A model generated the notes under the pieces. That model was not told where the DNA came from and ran no database searches. It was given only the letters and a program-made list of their open reading frames with translations. Made by a program: the position numbers and the translations under genes. DNA of 64,000 bases from Chinchilla lanigera (taxonomy: Eukaryota; Chordata; Mammalia; Rodentia; Chinchillidae), in contig NW_004955465.1 in the NCBI RefSeq assembly GCF_000276665.1, positions 140,522-204,521 on the forward strand. The letters run 5' to 3'. Shown one piece after another: positions 22,843 through 34,385 of the stretch. How positions within the stretch are numbered: the stretch's first letter is position 1; every line of letters begins with the position of its first letter.

Positions 22843-23934
22843 GAGACACTTGCGAGAAGGTTTGGAAGAAGGCTGCCTAGGGAGAAGGAGGCCGCACCAG
22901 GAAGCAGGGAGTTAAGTGGTGCTGGCCTTTAACGTCCCCGCTCTTTACCTACTTAGAAGAAGCAGAATAAAGCAAAAGCTGCCCCCAGATGGAAGTGAAT
23001 TCTATTGTCTGTGGCCGCACCTCCATTTTGGTCTAAGCACCGGATTCCTTTAGTCCTGCTAAAAGTGTGACAAGTCAGTAGGTCTTAGTTCATTAGCAGG
23101 CAGATGCTGTGTTTGTAAATTTCCCCAAAAAAGTACCTTTCAAAGCAAAGCAGCTGATCAAGAAAATATTCTTAGACTTATCTGTGTGTGTGTGTGTGTG
23201 TGTGTGTGTGATGGCAGCAGTGTGCTATGGGGGAGGGGTGTCAGCTTGAGAATAGTTGCCATTAAGAAGAAATCAACTGATCAAAGGAATTGACTTTGCC
23301 ATTTTTCCCAGGTTTTCTGAGCTTATTTTGTTAGCTCTGGCGCACTGCAGTGAATTTAGGGCACCATGCTGTGGCCTTTTCATTAATACCTGGGAGGCTG
23401 TCTCTAGCCTATGGCGCTCCGGTACAAGGATTAGAAATATATAATTCACCAACTTCATATCTTTTGAGGCCACAGTTTTAATTATCCAAGAGAAGCATTT
23501 AGTTTTCTCTGCCTTTATCTTGTGCTTTGAATTGGTGTTTTAGCTTTCCCCATTTTTCCCTCCCTCCTTTTTCTTTTCTTTCATTCTAGCAATTATGTCT
23601 TGACTGTAGGGCACTCATATTTTCCTTCCAATACATCCAGGGGCTCTATTTTTATTGTTTGTCTTCGGAATTTCTGTATTTACCTGTTTATGTCTCTTGG
23701 CTTCTTTTTATAGAATCCCGAATACCAAGTACACTTTGCTTATCTTGTTTAGCAAGGACAAGACGACTTCTACTTACCCAGAGAGGCAGACCCTGCCACA
23801 CTGACAGCATGGGACAATGGAAGCTACAGATTATTTACTGTAACAAAATGACCTCTTTTGACAGAGTAAGAATCCACTGGGAGAGAATTGGTAGCGTTTT
23901 CCTTGGGCATGTGAAAACTTTCATTTTGGCAGGC
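22843..23934. other. Unassigned DNA with a small GC-richer block and a (TG)n tract
   Basis: 22843-22960 is GC-richer than the flanks, but no promoter or exon features are clear. The rest shows no recognised element apart from the (TG)n tract. Confidence 0.4.
23182..23210. repeat. (TG)n microsatellite
   Basis: About 14 uninterrupted TG units. Confidence 0.97.
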
Positions 23935-24175
23935 AGCATTGTAATTAACAACATGGGCTGGAGAATCAGATAAACCTAAATCAGAGGCCTGTCTCCACTT
24001 AATAGCTTCTGAACTTGGCAGTGTTTTCTGAGTCTCAGTTACTTCATCTGCAAAATGGGGATAATGACATTTCACCCATAGGGTGATTGGAATGATTAAA
24101 AGATTAATCACATAGACCACTCAACCTAAGGCCTCGCCTATGTGCTCCATAAATGTTGACTACAATTATTTTAAT
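23935..24175 (+). mobile_element. MIR SINE, nearly full length
   Basis: 'ggagaatcagataaacctaa', 'ttctgagtctcagttacttc', 'catctgcaaaatggggataa', 'tagggtgattggaatgatta' and 'gtgctccataaatgttgact' cover core to tail in sense order. One of the best-preserved MIRs here. Confidence 0.93.
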
Positions 24176-25398
24176 CATTATGTTTTTTTATTATCATCAT
24201 TATTTATTTGAGTCATAGAATTTCTCAGTTGGTGTATCCTATAGGAAGGATTATGGTTTTCTTTCTAAGTCTAGCCTCTATTTTTCTGATAATCTCAACA
24301 GATGAAAGTAAAATGGAAAAAAAAAGAAAAAGAAAGTAAAGTGAGGTCCTTTCCCAGCAACCTGTTAGTATTGTGATAAGGACTGTACTTTTGAGGTGTT
24401 TCCCATCTTTTTGATATTGTTTGGGAAACAACTGTCTGTTTCCACGGCTCACCCAGGAGTGTTTGATTATGGGGTTACCCGGTGCCTAAATGGTTAGGGA
24501 AAAACACAGAGGAACCAGAGAAAGCATTTATGAACAAGATAGCATCTCAGACATAAATATATACAGCTTGTAATAGAATCATTCAAGCAAGAGCCTGGAA
24601 GCTGCCACTTGGATGCAGAGCTAAGAACTTGCTGGTACGATGTCACTCCCACATACTCTCTGCTATGGTGCCTACTACAAACACAATAAAATATTAATAA
24701 TCAAAAAAGGGCCTTCCTGAAGATGTAGCACATTACAAGTTGTAGGGCATTAGCAACAATTCTGTGTGATATAATTCAAAGCATATATTTTGAGAAAAAT
24801 CCACCCCAAATCTATGGCATGCTTGATTCAAATTGGCTGCTGTGGGCTAGCATGTCTCCTTGAATTTTACTTTTCATTGCTTGTGTTCCCTTGCATAATT
24901 TTTTCCTTCCTTTTCCTCCTATGATCAATTTCCCTCTTGCACAATGCATCATATCTCTCAAAGGCTGGTTTCTCACTCTTGAGTAAAACCTTCCATCTTT
25001 CTATTCTCTACTTCTTGGAGGTGGTGTGTGTGAGGGGAGTGGGGAGTCTTTAAAGTAAGTAATATTTTTATGTGTGGGGGTTTTTAAAATCCTCTTAAGT
25101 TGCTCTGTGTCGTGATCATTTCAATGGATTGTCAACTCAGCCACTTGGGGTTTCTTCTCATATAGTAAAGGAGTCCAGGACAGCAAACCCTGTTGGCTGG
25201 AACCAGTGCCCCAGTTAGGTGTCTGAGTCTCCATGTGGGCCGTGCTGGCTTTGTGATCACAGCCACAAGGAATGCATCCATGACAGGTACAGAGTATGCA
25301 AAGGGGCCACACAAAATCATCCTTTCCCCTATGCTACTCCCTGAAGGAAAACAGTGGACGGTGCTTGTCTTTTGGTGACAGTGAAATGGAGTCTTATT
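24176..25398. other. Unassigned DNA, no feature seen
   Basis: No gene or repeat recognised. AT-rich for the first 150 bp. Frames at 25121-25455 are not recognisable proteins. Confidence 0.4.
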
Positions 25399-25595
25399 TT
25401 TGGGTTTTTTTGAGGTACTGAGAATTGAGCCCAGAACTTTCACACCGGAGTACATCCTCAGCCCTTTTATATTTTTTTATTTTGGGTCACAGTCTGACTA
25501 CATTGCCCAGACTGGGATTGAACTTGCAACCCTTATATCTCAGCCTCTGAGGCTCTTTGTGGGAGAGATGGGTGTAACTGCAATTTTTACAAGTC
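25399..25595 (-). mobile_element. B1-dID dimeric SINE (antisense)
   Basis: 'gaggtactgagaattgagcc', 'cggagtacatcctcagccct' (reverse ID) then 'gactacattgcccagactgg' and 'tatatctcagcctctgaggc' (reverse B1). Confidence 0.8.
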
Positions 25596-25927
25596 TGACC
25601 AAAATATGATTATTTTGGAGAGTTGGTGACAGGGAATAGAGTGAGAGGGACAGATGTCATTCATCTCAGAGGAACGATGATGTGATGTGAAAGGAGATGT
25701 TTTATAGCCAGGATCACACAGTTTGACGGGATAAGGTTCAAATGCTCTGTATGAAAAGAAAACAGATTTGGGGAAATCGTTTTTCCTCCTTTGATGGTTA
25801 GAGGTGGAAATTTTTAAAGAGACTTCTGAAAATAGGAGCCCCGCAGGACGCTGGCCGAGTTTTCAGTTTTTGGTGCTGCCTTATTGAGTGCTCACAGCAT
25901 CACTCTATCTTAGGCGTCGTGGGAGTG
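25596..25927. other. Unassigned DNA, no feature seen
   Basis: No gene or repeat recognised. Confidence 0.4.
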
Positions 25928-26068
25928 CATGTGTGTGCGCGTATTCAGTCAAAATTCCCATCAAATAAAACGAACCACTTAAAAACGAACAACGCAATGC
26001 ATTCACAACATTGTGCAACCACCACCTCTATCTAGTTCCAGAACATTTTCATGACCCCCAAAGGACTC
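25928..26068 (-). mobile_element. LINE-1 (L1M-type) 3' UTR, left part (antisense)
   Basis: 'cattcacaacattgtgcaac', 'caccacctctatctagttcc' and 'agaacattttcatgaccccc' are the antisense L1M 3' UTR. Continues at 26529 after an inserted LTR. Confidence 0.8.
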
Positions 26069-26528
26069 CCCAGAACCTTTGTATTTACTTCTGAAGTGCT
26101 ATAATCGGGTGGCCTAAAGTGACAGAAACTCGTTGTCTCACAGTTGTGCCTGCTAAAAGTCTGCAGGAGTCTGCAGGGTCGGGCTTCCCCTGAGACTCTC
26201 AGCCCCATCCCTGCGCGTCTCTTAGTTTCTAGTGTGGCCAGCAATGCGTGGTAGTCCTTTGCTTCCAGCTGCGTCACCCCAGCCTGTGCTCCCGTCCTCA
26301 GTGGCTTTCTGTGTATATACACATTGTCTTCCCTCTGCTGTCTCTGTGCCCAAATTTACCTCTTTTGTAAAGGCACCAGTCCTATTTGATTAGGGACAAC
26401 CCTTAGGACATAATGTTAACTTGATTGCCTCTGAAAGCCCTATTTTCAAATATGGTTATACTTTCAAGTACTTGGGTCTAAGACTTCAACATATCCTTTC
26501 TGAGGAGCATAATTCAACCTGTGACATT
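26069..26528 (-). mobile_element. MLT/MaLR-like LTR (antisense) inserted in L1
   Basis: Old LTR remnant: 'gtgctataatcgggtggcct' and 'acagaaactcgttgtctcac' near its 3' edge, 'aggcaccagtcctatttgat' and 'aggacataatgttaacttga' in the middle. Both flanks are collinear L1 3' UTR, so this is a nested, younger insertion. No target duplication is clear. Confidence 0.7.
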
Positions 26529-26740
26529 CATTAAACAGTTACTCTTCGTTCTCTCTCCCCCACTCCCCAGCGCCACCAGTCTGCTTCCTTTCTCTACCTA
26601 CTCTGGACGTTTCATATGAATGAAAGCTTATACTATATGACGTTTTATGTCTGGCTTCTTTTCTTTAACTTAATGTTTTTGAGGTTTACCCTTGCTATTG
26701 CGTGTATCACTACTTATTCTTTTTAATGGTGGAATGATGT
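26529..26740 (-). mobile_element. LINE-1 (L1M-type) 3' UTR, right part (antisense)
   Basis: 'cattaaacagttactcttcg', 'actctggacgtttcatatga', 'tatgtctggcttcttttctt' and 'ttgaggtttacccttgctat' resume the L1M 3' UTR left at 26068. Confidence 0.8.
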
Positions 26741-26744
26741 CACT

Positions 26745-26870
26745 CTTATTTTCCAAATAAAGAAACTGAGGCACATATAAGTTAAATTACGTGTTCAGGG
26801 TCATACAATGAGATTTCAGCTGCAGAAACTGAAGCTAGAAGGTCAGTGAAGGTTTCTGTGTTTCCACAGA
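26745..26870 (-). mobile_element. MIR SINE fragment (antisense)
   Basis: 'caaataaagaaactgaggca', 'cgtgttcagggtcatacaat' fit the reverse MIR core. Confidence 0.75.
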
Positions 26871-27572
26871 GAAGTGAGAACTAGACAGAGAGGTCCAGAA
26901 ACATGAAGAGAAAGGTGGCCTGTAGGATGTCCAAGGCAGCAGGAGGACACCCACGGCATCTTAAGGATAGTGCCTAGTATTCAATGTTAAGTGTGTCTCA
27001 ACATTCTGTCTATTCTTTCCAGGCCTTCAGAGAATTCCTCCTCACCTTACTGTTTTCCATTAAGTATACTCTGAAGAAATAATAAAGGAGCATACAGAGT
27101 AGGGTTTGGAATTTGGAATAGATGATTTGGATAACACAAGCCCTTGTGAATTCTTATGAATTCACAGATGCCTGACTAAGCTATTTGTTGAAATATTAAA
27201 GGAGGATCCCTGGGGGGGGGGTGCATATAGAATGTGGGGACAAGCCCATATATGAGCTTTGTGTCATTAGCTTGAGTCTACCCAGAAGCTCTGATGTATC
27301 AGAAGTCATCCCGTCCCCCATTGACTGAGACCTATGGTATCTTCTTTACCTTCCCCTGGACAAGTGGGTACCAAAGGGCTTTGTCACACAAGAGAAGATG
27401 CTAAAGTTGTTCTTATGTCAGGTCAGTTTCAGAATACTCCAAAGGTTTTTAAAATTGCATGAGCCAACTTGCCAAGCCAGAGAGATTTTTTTTTTTTAAA
27501 TGTGTGTGTGTGATGCAAAGCACAATCATATTTAAGGATGTTCACATGCTCCTTGTAGGAGCCGGGGCATCC
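26871..27572. other. Unassigned DNA, no feature seen
   Basis: No gene or repeat recognised. A T-run and short GT run lie at 27488-27512. Confidence 0.4.
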
Positions 27573-27705
27573 ACTGGTTTCCTAGGGCTGCTGTAATAAG
27601 CCCCACAGAAGGGGTGTTTTGAAATAACAAATAATGTTGTCTTATAGCTCTGAGGTTAGACAAGGTCTCAGCATGATGGATTCCTTCCGAAAGTCTCAGA
27701 AGGAG
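27573..27705 (-). mobile_element. MLT/MaLR-like LTR fragment (antisense)
   Basis: 'ggtttcctagggctgctgta' and 'ataagccccacagaaggggt', then 'cttatagctctgaggttaga', are the antisense 3' edge of an old MLT/MST-type LTR. Confidence 0.65.
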
Positions 27706-27709
27706 AGTT

Positions 27710-28080
27710 TGATATGGCCAGGGACGGCCAGCAGACTTATGGGCTAAATTCTTAGTGAGAGAAGTCATCAGTTTTTCTGCCCTTGCTGGCTGTATGGAGA
27801 ACAAGCCAGTCGTGTGTGGCTCCTGCTTCAGCCTATTTCCTAGAAGTGGCTGGTCACCGTGATGCATACCTGGTCACTGTGATGTGTGTTATAAAACCCA
27901 GTCAAAGACAGCCCAGTACTCTGCCTCTGTACTTGCCCCTTGCAACCGCAGTGCAACCTCTCTCCCTGGGCTTTCGGGTCATGACATTTTTACAAGAATT
28001 GGTTCCTTGTCAGTGCCCGTCTGACGATAAATAAATCTGCCTCCAACTTCTGGGTGTTGTTTTAGCATTTCCGTTTTCCA
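27710..28080 (+). mobile_element. Solo LTR of gamma-type endogenous retrovirus (probable)
   Basis: Has an LTR layout: a U3-like segment, TATA box ttataaaa at 27889-27896, CT-rich R/U5-like stretch, and aataaa at 28030-28035. Layout parallels the element at 7825. No target duplication found, so the TG/CA limits are guesses. Confidence 0.45.
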
Positions 28081-29646
28081 CTGCGTATCTACCTTATTGT
28101 GTAATGATACCACTCCCCCACCCTTGCTATGTTTTTGGCAAAACTGAAACAAACCCTTTCAGCTAAAGAAAAGGCACATGCTTAGTGAAAATTCAGTCCT
28201 AAATAATCTTTTCTCAAGGTGAAAGGTGAAATTTGTCCCAGTCCTTGTCAACAGTTGCCATCAATCCTGGGGGCAACACACGTGACCACCTGTAAACTCC
28301 AAAGACAAAATTTTGTGGAAAAGTTCTTTCAAAAATTACTCATTTAAGATTATCCCTGATGATGGTACTTTATCACGTGCAAATGTTTATTCATCACACT
28401 GGGAAGTAGGACTGTGCAGTTAGGTGAAATGATTCCTCTCAGTTAATTTTGATTTTACTTTCTCTTGTGCACAAAAGAAAAGTGGTAGCTATTAATTAGA
28501 TGGCTCCATTAGCAGAATAACGTCTTCACAAGTAATTAAATGATGCCGGTTTAGACCCATTTCTTCAGGAGAAAACCAGTTAATTTAAATAATGGTTTGA
28601 TTTATTTCCCACCCTCTTAATTGACTAAAAATAAAGCTTCTGAATGTTCTTTCCGTTGAAGATATAGCATCTGACATTATTGTAATTTATAACTTCACTT
28701 AAAAACAATTCAACAACGAAAACTGCAGATATAGATTTTGGCAGAGTACAGCAAAACGGGAAAAATAGTGTTATTACTAAATTAAGAAATCTATGGAACA
28801 GAAATGTATTTGGAATTAAATGCAGTGTGTTCATGGTTCATAATTGCACCCAAACAAGCTGAGATAGTTTCCTAACAAAATAGAAGCTACAGTTGACAGA
28901 CATAACTATTTCTATTTATACACAGAGGAATAGAACTACAAAATATTTGTGATAGAGGTGGTGTTGAATTGAAAAAGTACTGCAGCCTGGCAGAATGTGT
29001 TTTTTAATCTTTTTTGCAAGCTCTTAGACTTTAGAAATGTCTAAATCTTTGAAAACCTACTTTGCAAATCAACTCAAGCATACTACCATATGTATTGACC
29101 CTTTAACTTTCTTTTTTAAATGAGTCTTCTAAATTTTGTTTGCATTTGTTCAAAATCAGCTCGTAATCTGTAGTCAAGCATTAAAGGTATGGGGAGCCAA
29201 AAGACTTCAGATCTTGAAGCTTTTTGGAAATTGTAATTATTGAAAACAGAATTAGCTCAAAATGGAGGCAGGATTGAATGAATTAAATTTGAGATTAAAT
29301 AATTAAGCTTTGTAATCTTTCAGTTTACAGGAAGAATGTTTTGATGGAGTTTTACTTGTAATTGAATAAATTCTGTACTACAGTGGAATAAAACTAGAAG
29401 ACCTATGTTTTTTGGCATCTAAATTTAGCAACATATTAGAGATGATTTGTATGATGAGTTTCATCTTATCAAATACTTGTTAAAGAAAGTTCTCCCAGAG
29501 AAGAAAAGAAGCTATGGAAAGATTTTAAATGAATATTAACATATTTCAGTAAGAACAAATTAGAACTGAGGATATCTTTCATTTATCAGAATTAGTTTTT
29601 AGCTTACAAGGTGCCTTAGCCTTCTAGGAAGAGTATTTCTTTTATT
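28081..29646. other. Low-repeat AT-rich DNA
   Basis: About 1.5 kb without a recognised mobile element. 28320-28640 has several TAATTA-type homeodomain core sites and is proposed as conserved regulatory DNA. No coding frame. Confidence 0.4.
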
Positions 29647-29660
29647 AAAAATACAATAAT

Positions 29661-29827
29661 TGCCAGGTGTGGTGGTGCACACCTATGATTCCAGCACTAG
29701 GGAGGCTGAGGCGGGGACATCACTGTGAGTTCAAGGCCAACTTGGGCTACATAGTGATTTCAAGGTCAGCCTGGACTACATAATGAGAGAGATTCTGTCT
29801 CTAAAAACCAAAAAGTTTAAAATTTAA
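29661..29827 (+). mobile_element. B1 SINE with target duplication
   Basis: 'gccaggtgtggtggtgcaca' to 'gattctgtctct' plus an A-rich tail. The repeated 'gagttcaaggccaacttggg' / 'gatttcaaggtcagcctgga' is the internal duplication. Direct repeats aaaaatacaataat (29647-29660) and aaaaatataataat (29828-29841) differ at one base. Confidence 0.92.
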
Positions 29828-29841
29828 AAAAATATAATAAT

Positions 29842-30989
29842 CAGCAAAAAAGAAAGAGCCAACTGAAGAGACCAATAATTTCAAATTTGTGAAATATACA
29901 ATTCAACTTTGAAAAAGATTTCAACTTTATGAAATAATTTTAAAAACATATATCAAGATATATTCTTTAAACATATCAAATGTATGGTATTAGATTGATT
30001 TGACTCTAGAACTGGTTAGGATAAGTGATTAGGAAAATAACATTCCATTTATATTACCTTTATATGTTCAGACAAATTAATCTAATGAGCTTTTAAGCTT
30101 TTCCTTTGACATACATTGTATTTTTTATTTTTAGAAATGGCTTTACCTTTGAAAATAATTTATGACTTGAACTATTTTATAGACCTACCATTATACAAAC
30201 CAATTTGTCCATCTATAAATGCTTTCTCTGAAAAATTATAAAGTTTTATTTATTTTTCTCTCGCTCTCAAAATTATCCCAGTGTGGATAATAAATTATAT
30301 AGTCACACAGTTAAAACAGATGTCTATTCTGAGTGTTGTTTTTTAATCCCATTACCTCATTTATGGCTTCTGACAATGATTCATGGTCATCATGCACTTC
30401 CAGAGTCTCAACTGGCAAGAAGGGAAGACTGCCTCCTAATGAGTACAAAATTTCTCAGCTGGGAAGAGTGCCCCTTGGGGACTGGTGATTTTGCCCTTTC
30501 CTCCCCTGCTTACTTTGACTTATCTCTCCCTACCATCGTGTCAGGAGCAGTGACTTCCACCTCTCCTTCTAACTCTTCATTCAGTAAATATTAATTTTTC
30601 AAAAGTCTATTTCGGTAATTATAGTTTCATTCATTAGTTATCTTTAATGAATCATTTTGTTGTTTATTTAAATTACAGTATACAATTCCATTTAGGGTAG
30701 AAGGAAAATGTAATCTTTTAGAATTATTTCATACTATGCACAAGCATACCCACTAATGACTTCATTAGGAGTCAAATAATTAGGTAATTGCAGTTTAAAG
30801 ATGCCTATTATGCAGAAATCCACACAGTGGATTGTATTATATATGATTAAGATACATAGGTGACATAGAAGATGTATTATTTTTTCCTTTAATGTAACAG
30901 AGTATGTGCTCTTGTTATCCAAAAATTCACCATTCAGGGAAATCTCAGAAAACAGATTCAGAAAATGAGGACCGCCTATATTTGTGGAG
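29842..30989. other. AT-rich unassigned DNA
   Basis: No gene or repeat recognised. Confidence 0.4.
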
Positions 30990-31140
30990 TGACTGGGGGG
31001 GTGCAGTACCAGGGATTGAACCCACAGCTTTCACACTGAGCTACATCCTCAGGATCCTTTTGACACAGGATCTTACTAAATTGCTAAGATGTCCAGGCCG
31101 AGACTGAATTTGCCTCTGCCTCCCGGAGTTCTGGGATTAG
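30990..31140 (-). mobile_element. B1-dID dimeric SINE (antisense)
   Basis: 'agtaccagggattgaaccca' and 'cactgagctacatcctcagg' (reverse ID), then 'ttactaaattgctaagatgt' and 'ttgcctctgcctcccggagt' (reverse B1). Confidence 0.83.
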
Positions 31141-32035
31141 TGACTTGTTAAATGTCAGGGACTTTTCTAGGCACTGGAGAGTCAAGAGTGAGCACGGTGG
31201 ACAGTTTGTATCTTCATAGAGCTTACCTTTTGGGGGAGGAAGGAGGCGTTAAAATAAACAGGTATCATGAAGTATGTCAGGATAGATGCATACTAAGGTG
31301 AGAAACAAATGGAGCCAGAGGGACACAGATGGGACTGATGCTAATTTATTTTGTCAGAAAAAGTCTTTTCAGTTAGGTGCAGAGACCTAATGAAGTAAGC
31401 AAGGAAGCCATTGGGTATAGAAGGAGGGCAAGCCTGACAGGAAATGGGAGGAGGAGGCGCCTGGTGTGTTTGAGGAAGAGAAGGATGAGGAGGTGTGCAG
31501 AGCCACAGAGAGGAGTGGACCAGACAGCTTGGGGATGGGGGAGGACTTGGAGGACTTTGTAGGTTAAAGACTTCAGATGTTTTCCTGAATGAGATGAGAA
31601 GCCACTGGAAATTCTGAGTGGTGTGGGGTGGGGTGGGGGGAGAGAGCACAATAGGGTAGAAATAGCAGGACCAGTAAGAAGTCTCTTGTAATGGTCCAGA
31701 CAACATATAGTGGAAGCTTACACTAGGGTGGTCACACTGGGAATGGTAAGAAGCTACGGGTTCTGGATGTATTTTGAATGAAAAGAAAGATGACCTGAGT
31801 TGTGATTAATCACAGGTAGGAGGAAAGTGAAGGTATTTTGGGACTGATGCTAATTTATTTTGTCAGAAAAAGTCTTCTTGCCTGGATATTTGGAAGAGTG
31901 GAGTTGCTACATATGAAGCAGGAGAAAATTGGGAAAGTAGACAGAAATTCAGTTCTGAACTTGTTAAACTGGAGATGCCTCTAGGCCATCCAAGGAGAAA
32001 TAAGTAGCAGTTGACTACTTATCTCTCTATGGTCT
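31141..32035 (-). mobile_element. L2 LINE (antisense), about 0.9 kb
   Basis: 'gggacttttctaggcactgg' and 'tcttcatagagcttaccttt' are the reversed L2 3' end. 'ggcgcctggtgtgtttgagg', 'ggaggactttgtaggttaaa', 'gagaagccactggaaattct', 'acgggttctggatgtatttt' and 'ttaaactggagatgcctcta' follow in L2 antisense order. 31340-31360 and 31850-31870 both hold 'ctaatttattttgtcagaaa', a direct repeat inside the element. Confidence 0.75.
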
Positions 32036-32457
32036 GGTTTTGGAGCCATTAATATTACCCTGTGATAGCACTGGTATGGGGATCAAAAGAGTTAACAAGT
32101 TAAAGTGATTTGCTAGAGCTCATGGTACCCACTCAAATGTTATTACCATGAATATATTTGATTACTTCATTTTCTTCCTGAGAAAATTCACACCCAAAGA
32201 ACGTACCATATACTTTAGTGCAGTAGAGCACTTAAAATTACAGCCAAAAGTGTTCTTTAATCTCTGATAATTCAAGCCTTCATTTGATAGATGAGAAGAC
32301 CAGTGGATTCCTGGCCAGTCTAGAATCCAGATTCAGAAACCAGGGTTCTGTACTGTACTAGAAGCCTCCACTCTTTCCATTACAGAGTACTTGTCATGTA
32401 ACACTACTTTTCTTCCCTGGGTATCTCAATTTTGAAGATGTTTGCTAAAAACCCAAG
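32036..32457. other. Unassigned DNA with weak MIR-like stretch
   Basis: 32270-32390 ('tttgatagatgagaagacca') is a weak antisense MIR candidate. Nothing else seen. Confidence 0.3.
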
Positions 32458-32462
32458 ATGAC

Positions 32463-32864
32463 TGTGGCAGTTAATCTTGATGGTCAGCTTGACTGCACTG
32501 ACAGATGCTGAGGTTAGGGAAGTGTATTTATGAGTATGTCTGTGGGGTGTTTCCTGTTTCCAGAGATGATTGGCATGTGGGACAGCAAACTGAGGAGGAA
32601 GACCCACCCTGAAAGTGAGTGGCAGCATCCAATAGGATAGGGGCCCTGATGGAACAAAAGATGAAGGAGGAAGCCAATCAACACAGGCTCTTGCTCTCTC
32701 TGCTTCCCAGTCTCTGGAAGTGAGCAGCTTGCTCCATCATAGCCTCACCTCACCATGAACATAGAAGCAATGGAGCCAAGTGACCACAGACTGCAACCTC
32801 TGAAACCATGAGCCTAAACAATTTTTTCCTCCTTTGTCACAGCAGTGAACACTTGACTACCACA
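32463..32864 (+). mobile_element. Solo LTR (ERVL-type) with perfect 5-bp target duplication
   Basis: 402-bp element starting tgtggcagttaatc and ending ttgactaccaca. The 5-bp direct repeats atgac at 32458-32462 and 32865-32869 are identical, as expected for ERVL-class integration. Inner blocks ('cagagatgattggcatgtgg', 'agtgaccacagactgcaacc', 'ctctgaaaccatgagcctaa') place it among MaLR/ERVL-like LTRs. The exact family is unknown to me. Confidence 0.88.
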
Positions 32865-32869
32865 ATGAC

Positions 32870-33116
32870 TTAGTATTTTTCCAGTCTGCTACAGGTTTAG
32901 TCTTCAGAGAGCATTCCAAGCAGCCCAAACCCAGATAGAATGCACACTCAGCTGAAGTTCCTATCACTCCCTGTTTAGAAGGTGGGCTACGTGGAGGTGC
33001 TTTAACCATTTGTAACCTTCCAACTGATCAAGCCTTAGGAGCATGGGCCTGGCTTACTGGTGCAGGAGATCTAGCTCTGCAGAACTATTTTCTTTTGCAT
33101 ATATATCACATGATCA
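32870..33116. other. Unassigned DNA
   Basis: Short stretch, nothing recognised. Confidence 0.4.
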
Positions 33117-33330
33117 ACCTGGGTATGGTGGCACATGCCTATAATCCCAGCCCTCTGGGAGGCTGAGACAGGACTATTGCAAATTTGAGCACAGCCTGGG
33201 CAAGTTAGCAAAACCCTGTTTCAGAAATTTAAAAATGGGTTAAGGATGTAGCTCTGAGAAAAGGCCCTGGTTTATTTCCTAATACTGACAGGGAAAAAAA
33301 CCAAACCAAAACAAACAACAAAAAAGGAAA
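33117..33330 (+). mobile_element. B1-dID dimeric SINE
   Basis: B1 part 'gggtatggtggcacatgcct' to 'aaaccctgtttcag', then ID part 'gggttaaggatgtagctctg' and 'ccctggtttatttcctaata', then an A-rich tail. Confidence 0.88.
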
Positions 33331-34214
33331 CACTCTTAAGCTTCCTGAGCCACATGGGCCTGTTCAGCCAGAGTGAGCAGAGGACAAAAGATGCACCTGC
33401 CGTATAGCTGATGCCTCTGAATTTGGCTATTTCTACTGCTCTTTGTATTTTGTTGTCATCCTGTCTTCTTTTTCTTCCCATCTCACCTACATCTCATGCC
33501 TCCTGCACCCCATCCTCCAGGTTAATGTTACTCAGATCTTCTCCATTCATCCTGAGATGGTGATTAAGACATAATTTACTCTTAAACCCTCTGAGCCCTG
33601 AAGTTTCTGCAAAGGGGTTTGCGGTAGGCCTGGAACTCAGTGCATTGGCCCCTTTTCCATGTAGACCTGAGTGCTGAGCACCAGGGGGCTGCAGGCCTGG
33701 CACATCCCTGGGACTTGCCAACTTTTCCAGTTTTGGTGGGCGGAGCTGGTACCAGCTGCTAAACCACATAGACAGACCCATCCCTCCCTCTTCTGTTCTG
33801 GAACAACCTGACCCCCAGGTATGAGAAGTAGGCCCATCAGAGTGCCTGGAGGACATATCTGCCCAGTCCAGTCATCTGGAGACAGAACCCAAGATGTATG
33901 AACTTGCCCAAGGTCAAGCCCTCTCCCCAGTTTCTTCTTGGGCATTTCTTGGCAAGGCAGGAAGCCAGAGTCTGGGTCTTTGTGGGCCGGGTGTGCAGGT
34001 GGGAGCGTTTGGGTGGCTACAGATGGTGAGGAGTGAGGGTCCTGGAAGGATGATCGAATAAATTCATGTTTGTGTGAGCCAAGCTGGACCTTGGATAGTG
34101 GTGGGAATGTAGGTCAGAGAGTGGTCTTTTAAAAATGGGATTCTAACTTTTTCAGTCTTCTGTTTAAACCCCTTTGCTGCTTCTACTTACATACTTAGGA
34201 GGAAGACCGGAGTG
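33331..34214. other. Unassigned DNA, no feature seen
   Basis: Minus-strand frames at 33494-33945 (up to 120 codons) show no recognisable domain and no promoter or splice context. Confidence 0.4.
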
Positions 34215-34385
34215 TGACAGTTAAGGGGTACAGGGCTTCTTTTTGAGATAATGATAAGGCTCCCAAGAGATGTGGGCGAGGAATGCACAGTTCTGTGAAT
34301 ATACGGAAAGTCACTGAATTGTACACTTTAAATGAGTAAATTGTTTGTTATCGGAATTTTTTCTCAATAAAGTTGTAAAACAAAG
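34215..34385 (+). mobile_element. LINE-1 (L1M-type) 3' end
   Basis: 'tctgtgaatatacggaaagt', 'cactgaattgtacactttaa' and 'atcggaattttttctcaata' match the L1M 3' terminus in sense. Confidence 0.82.
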
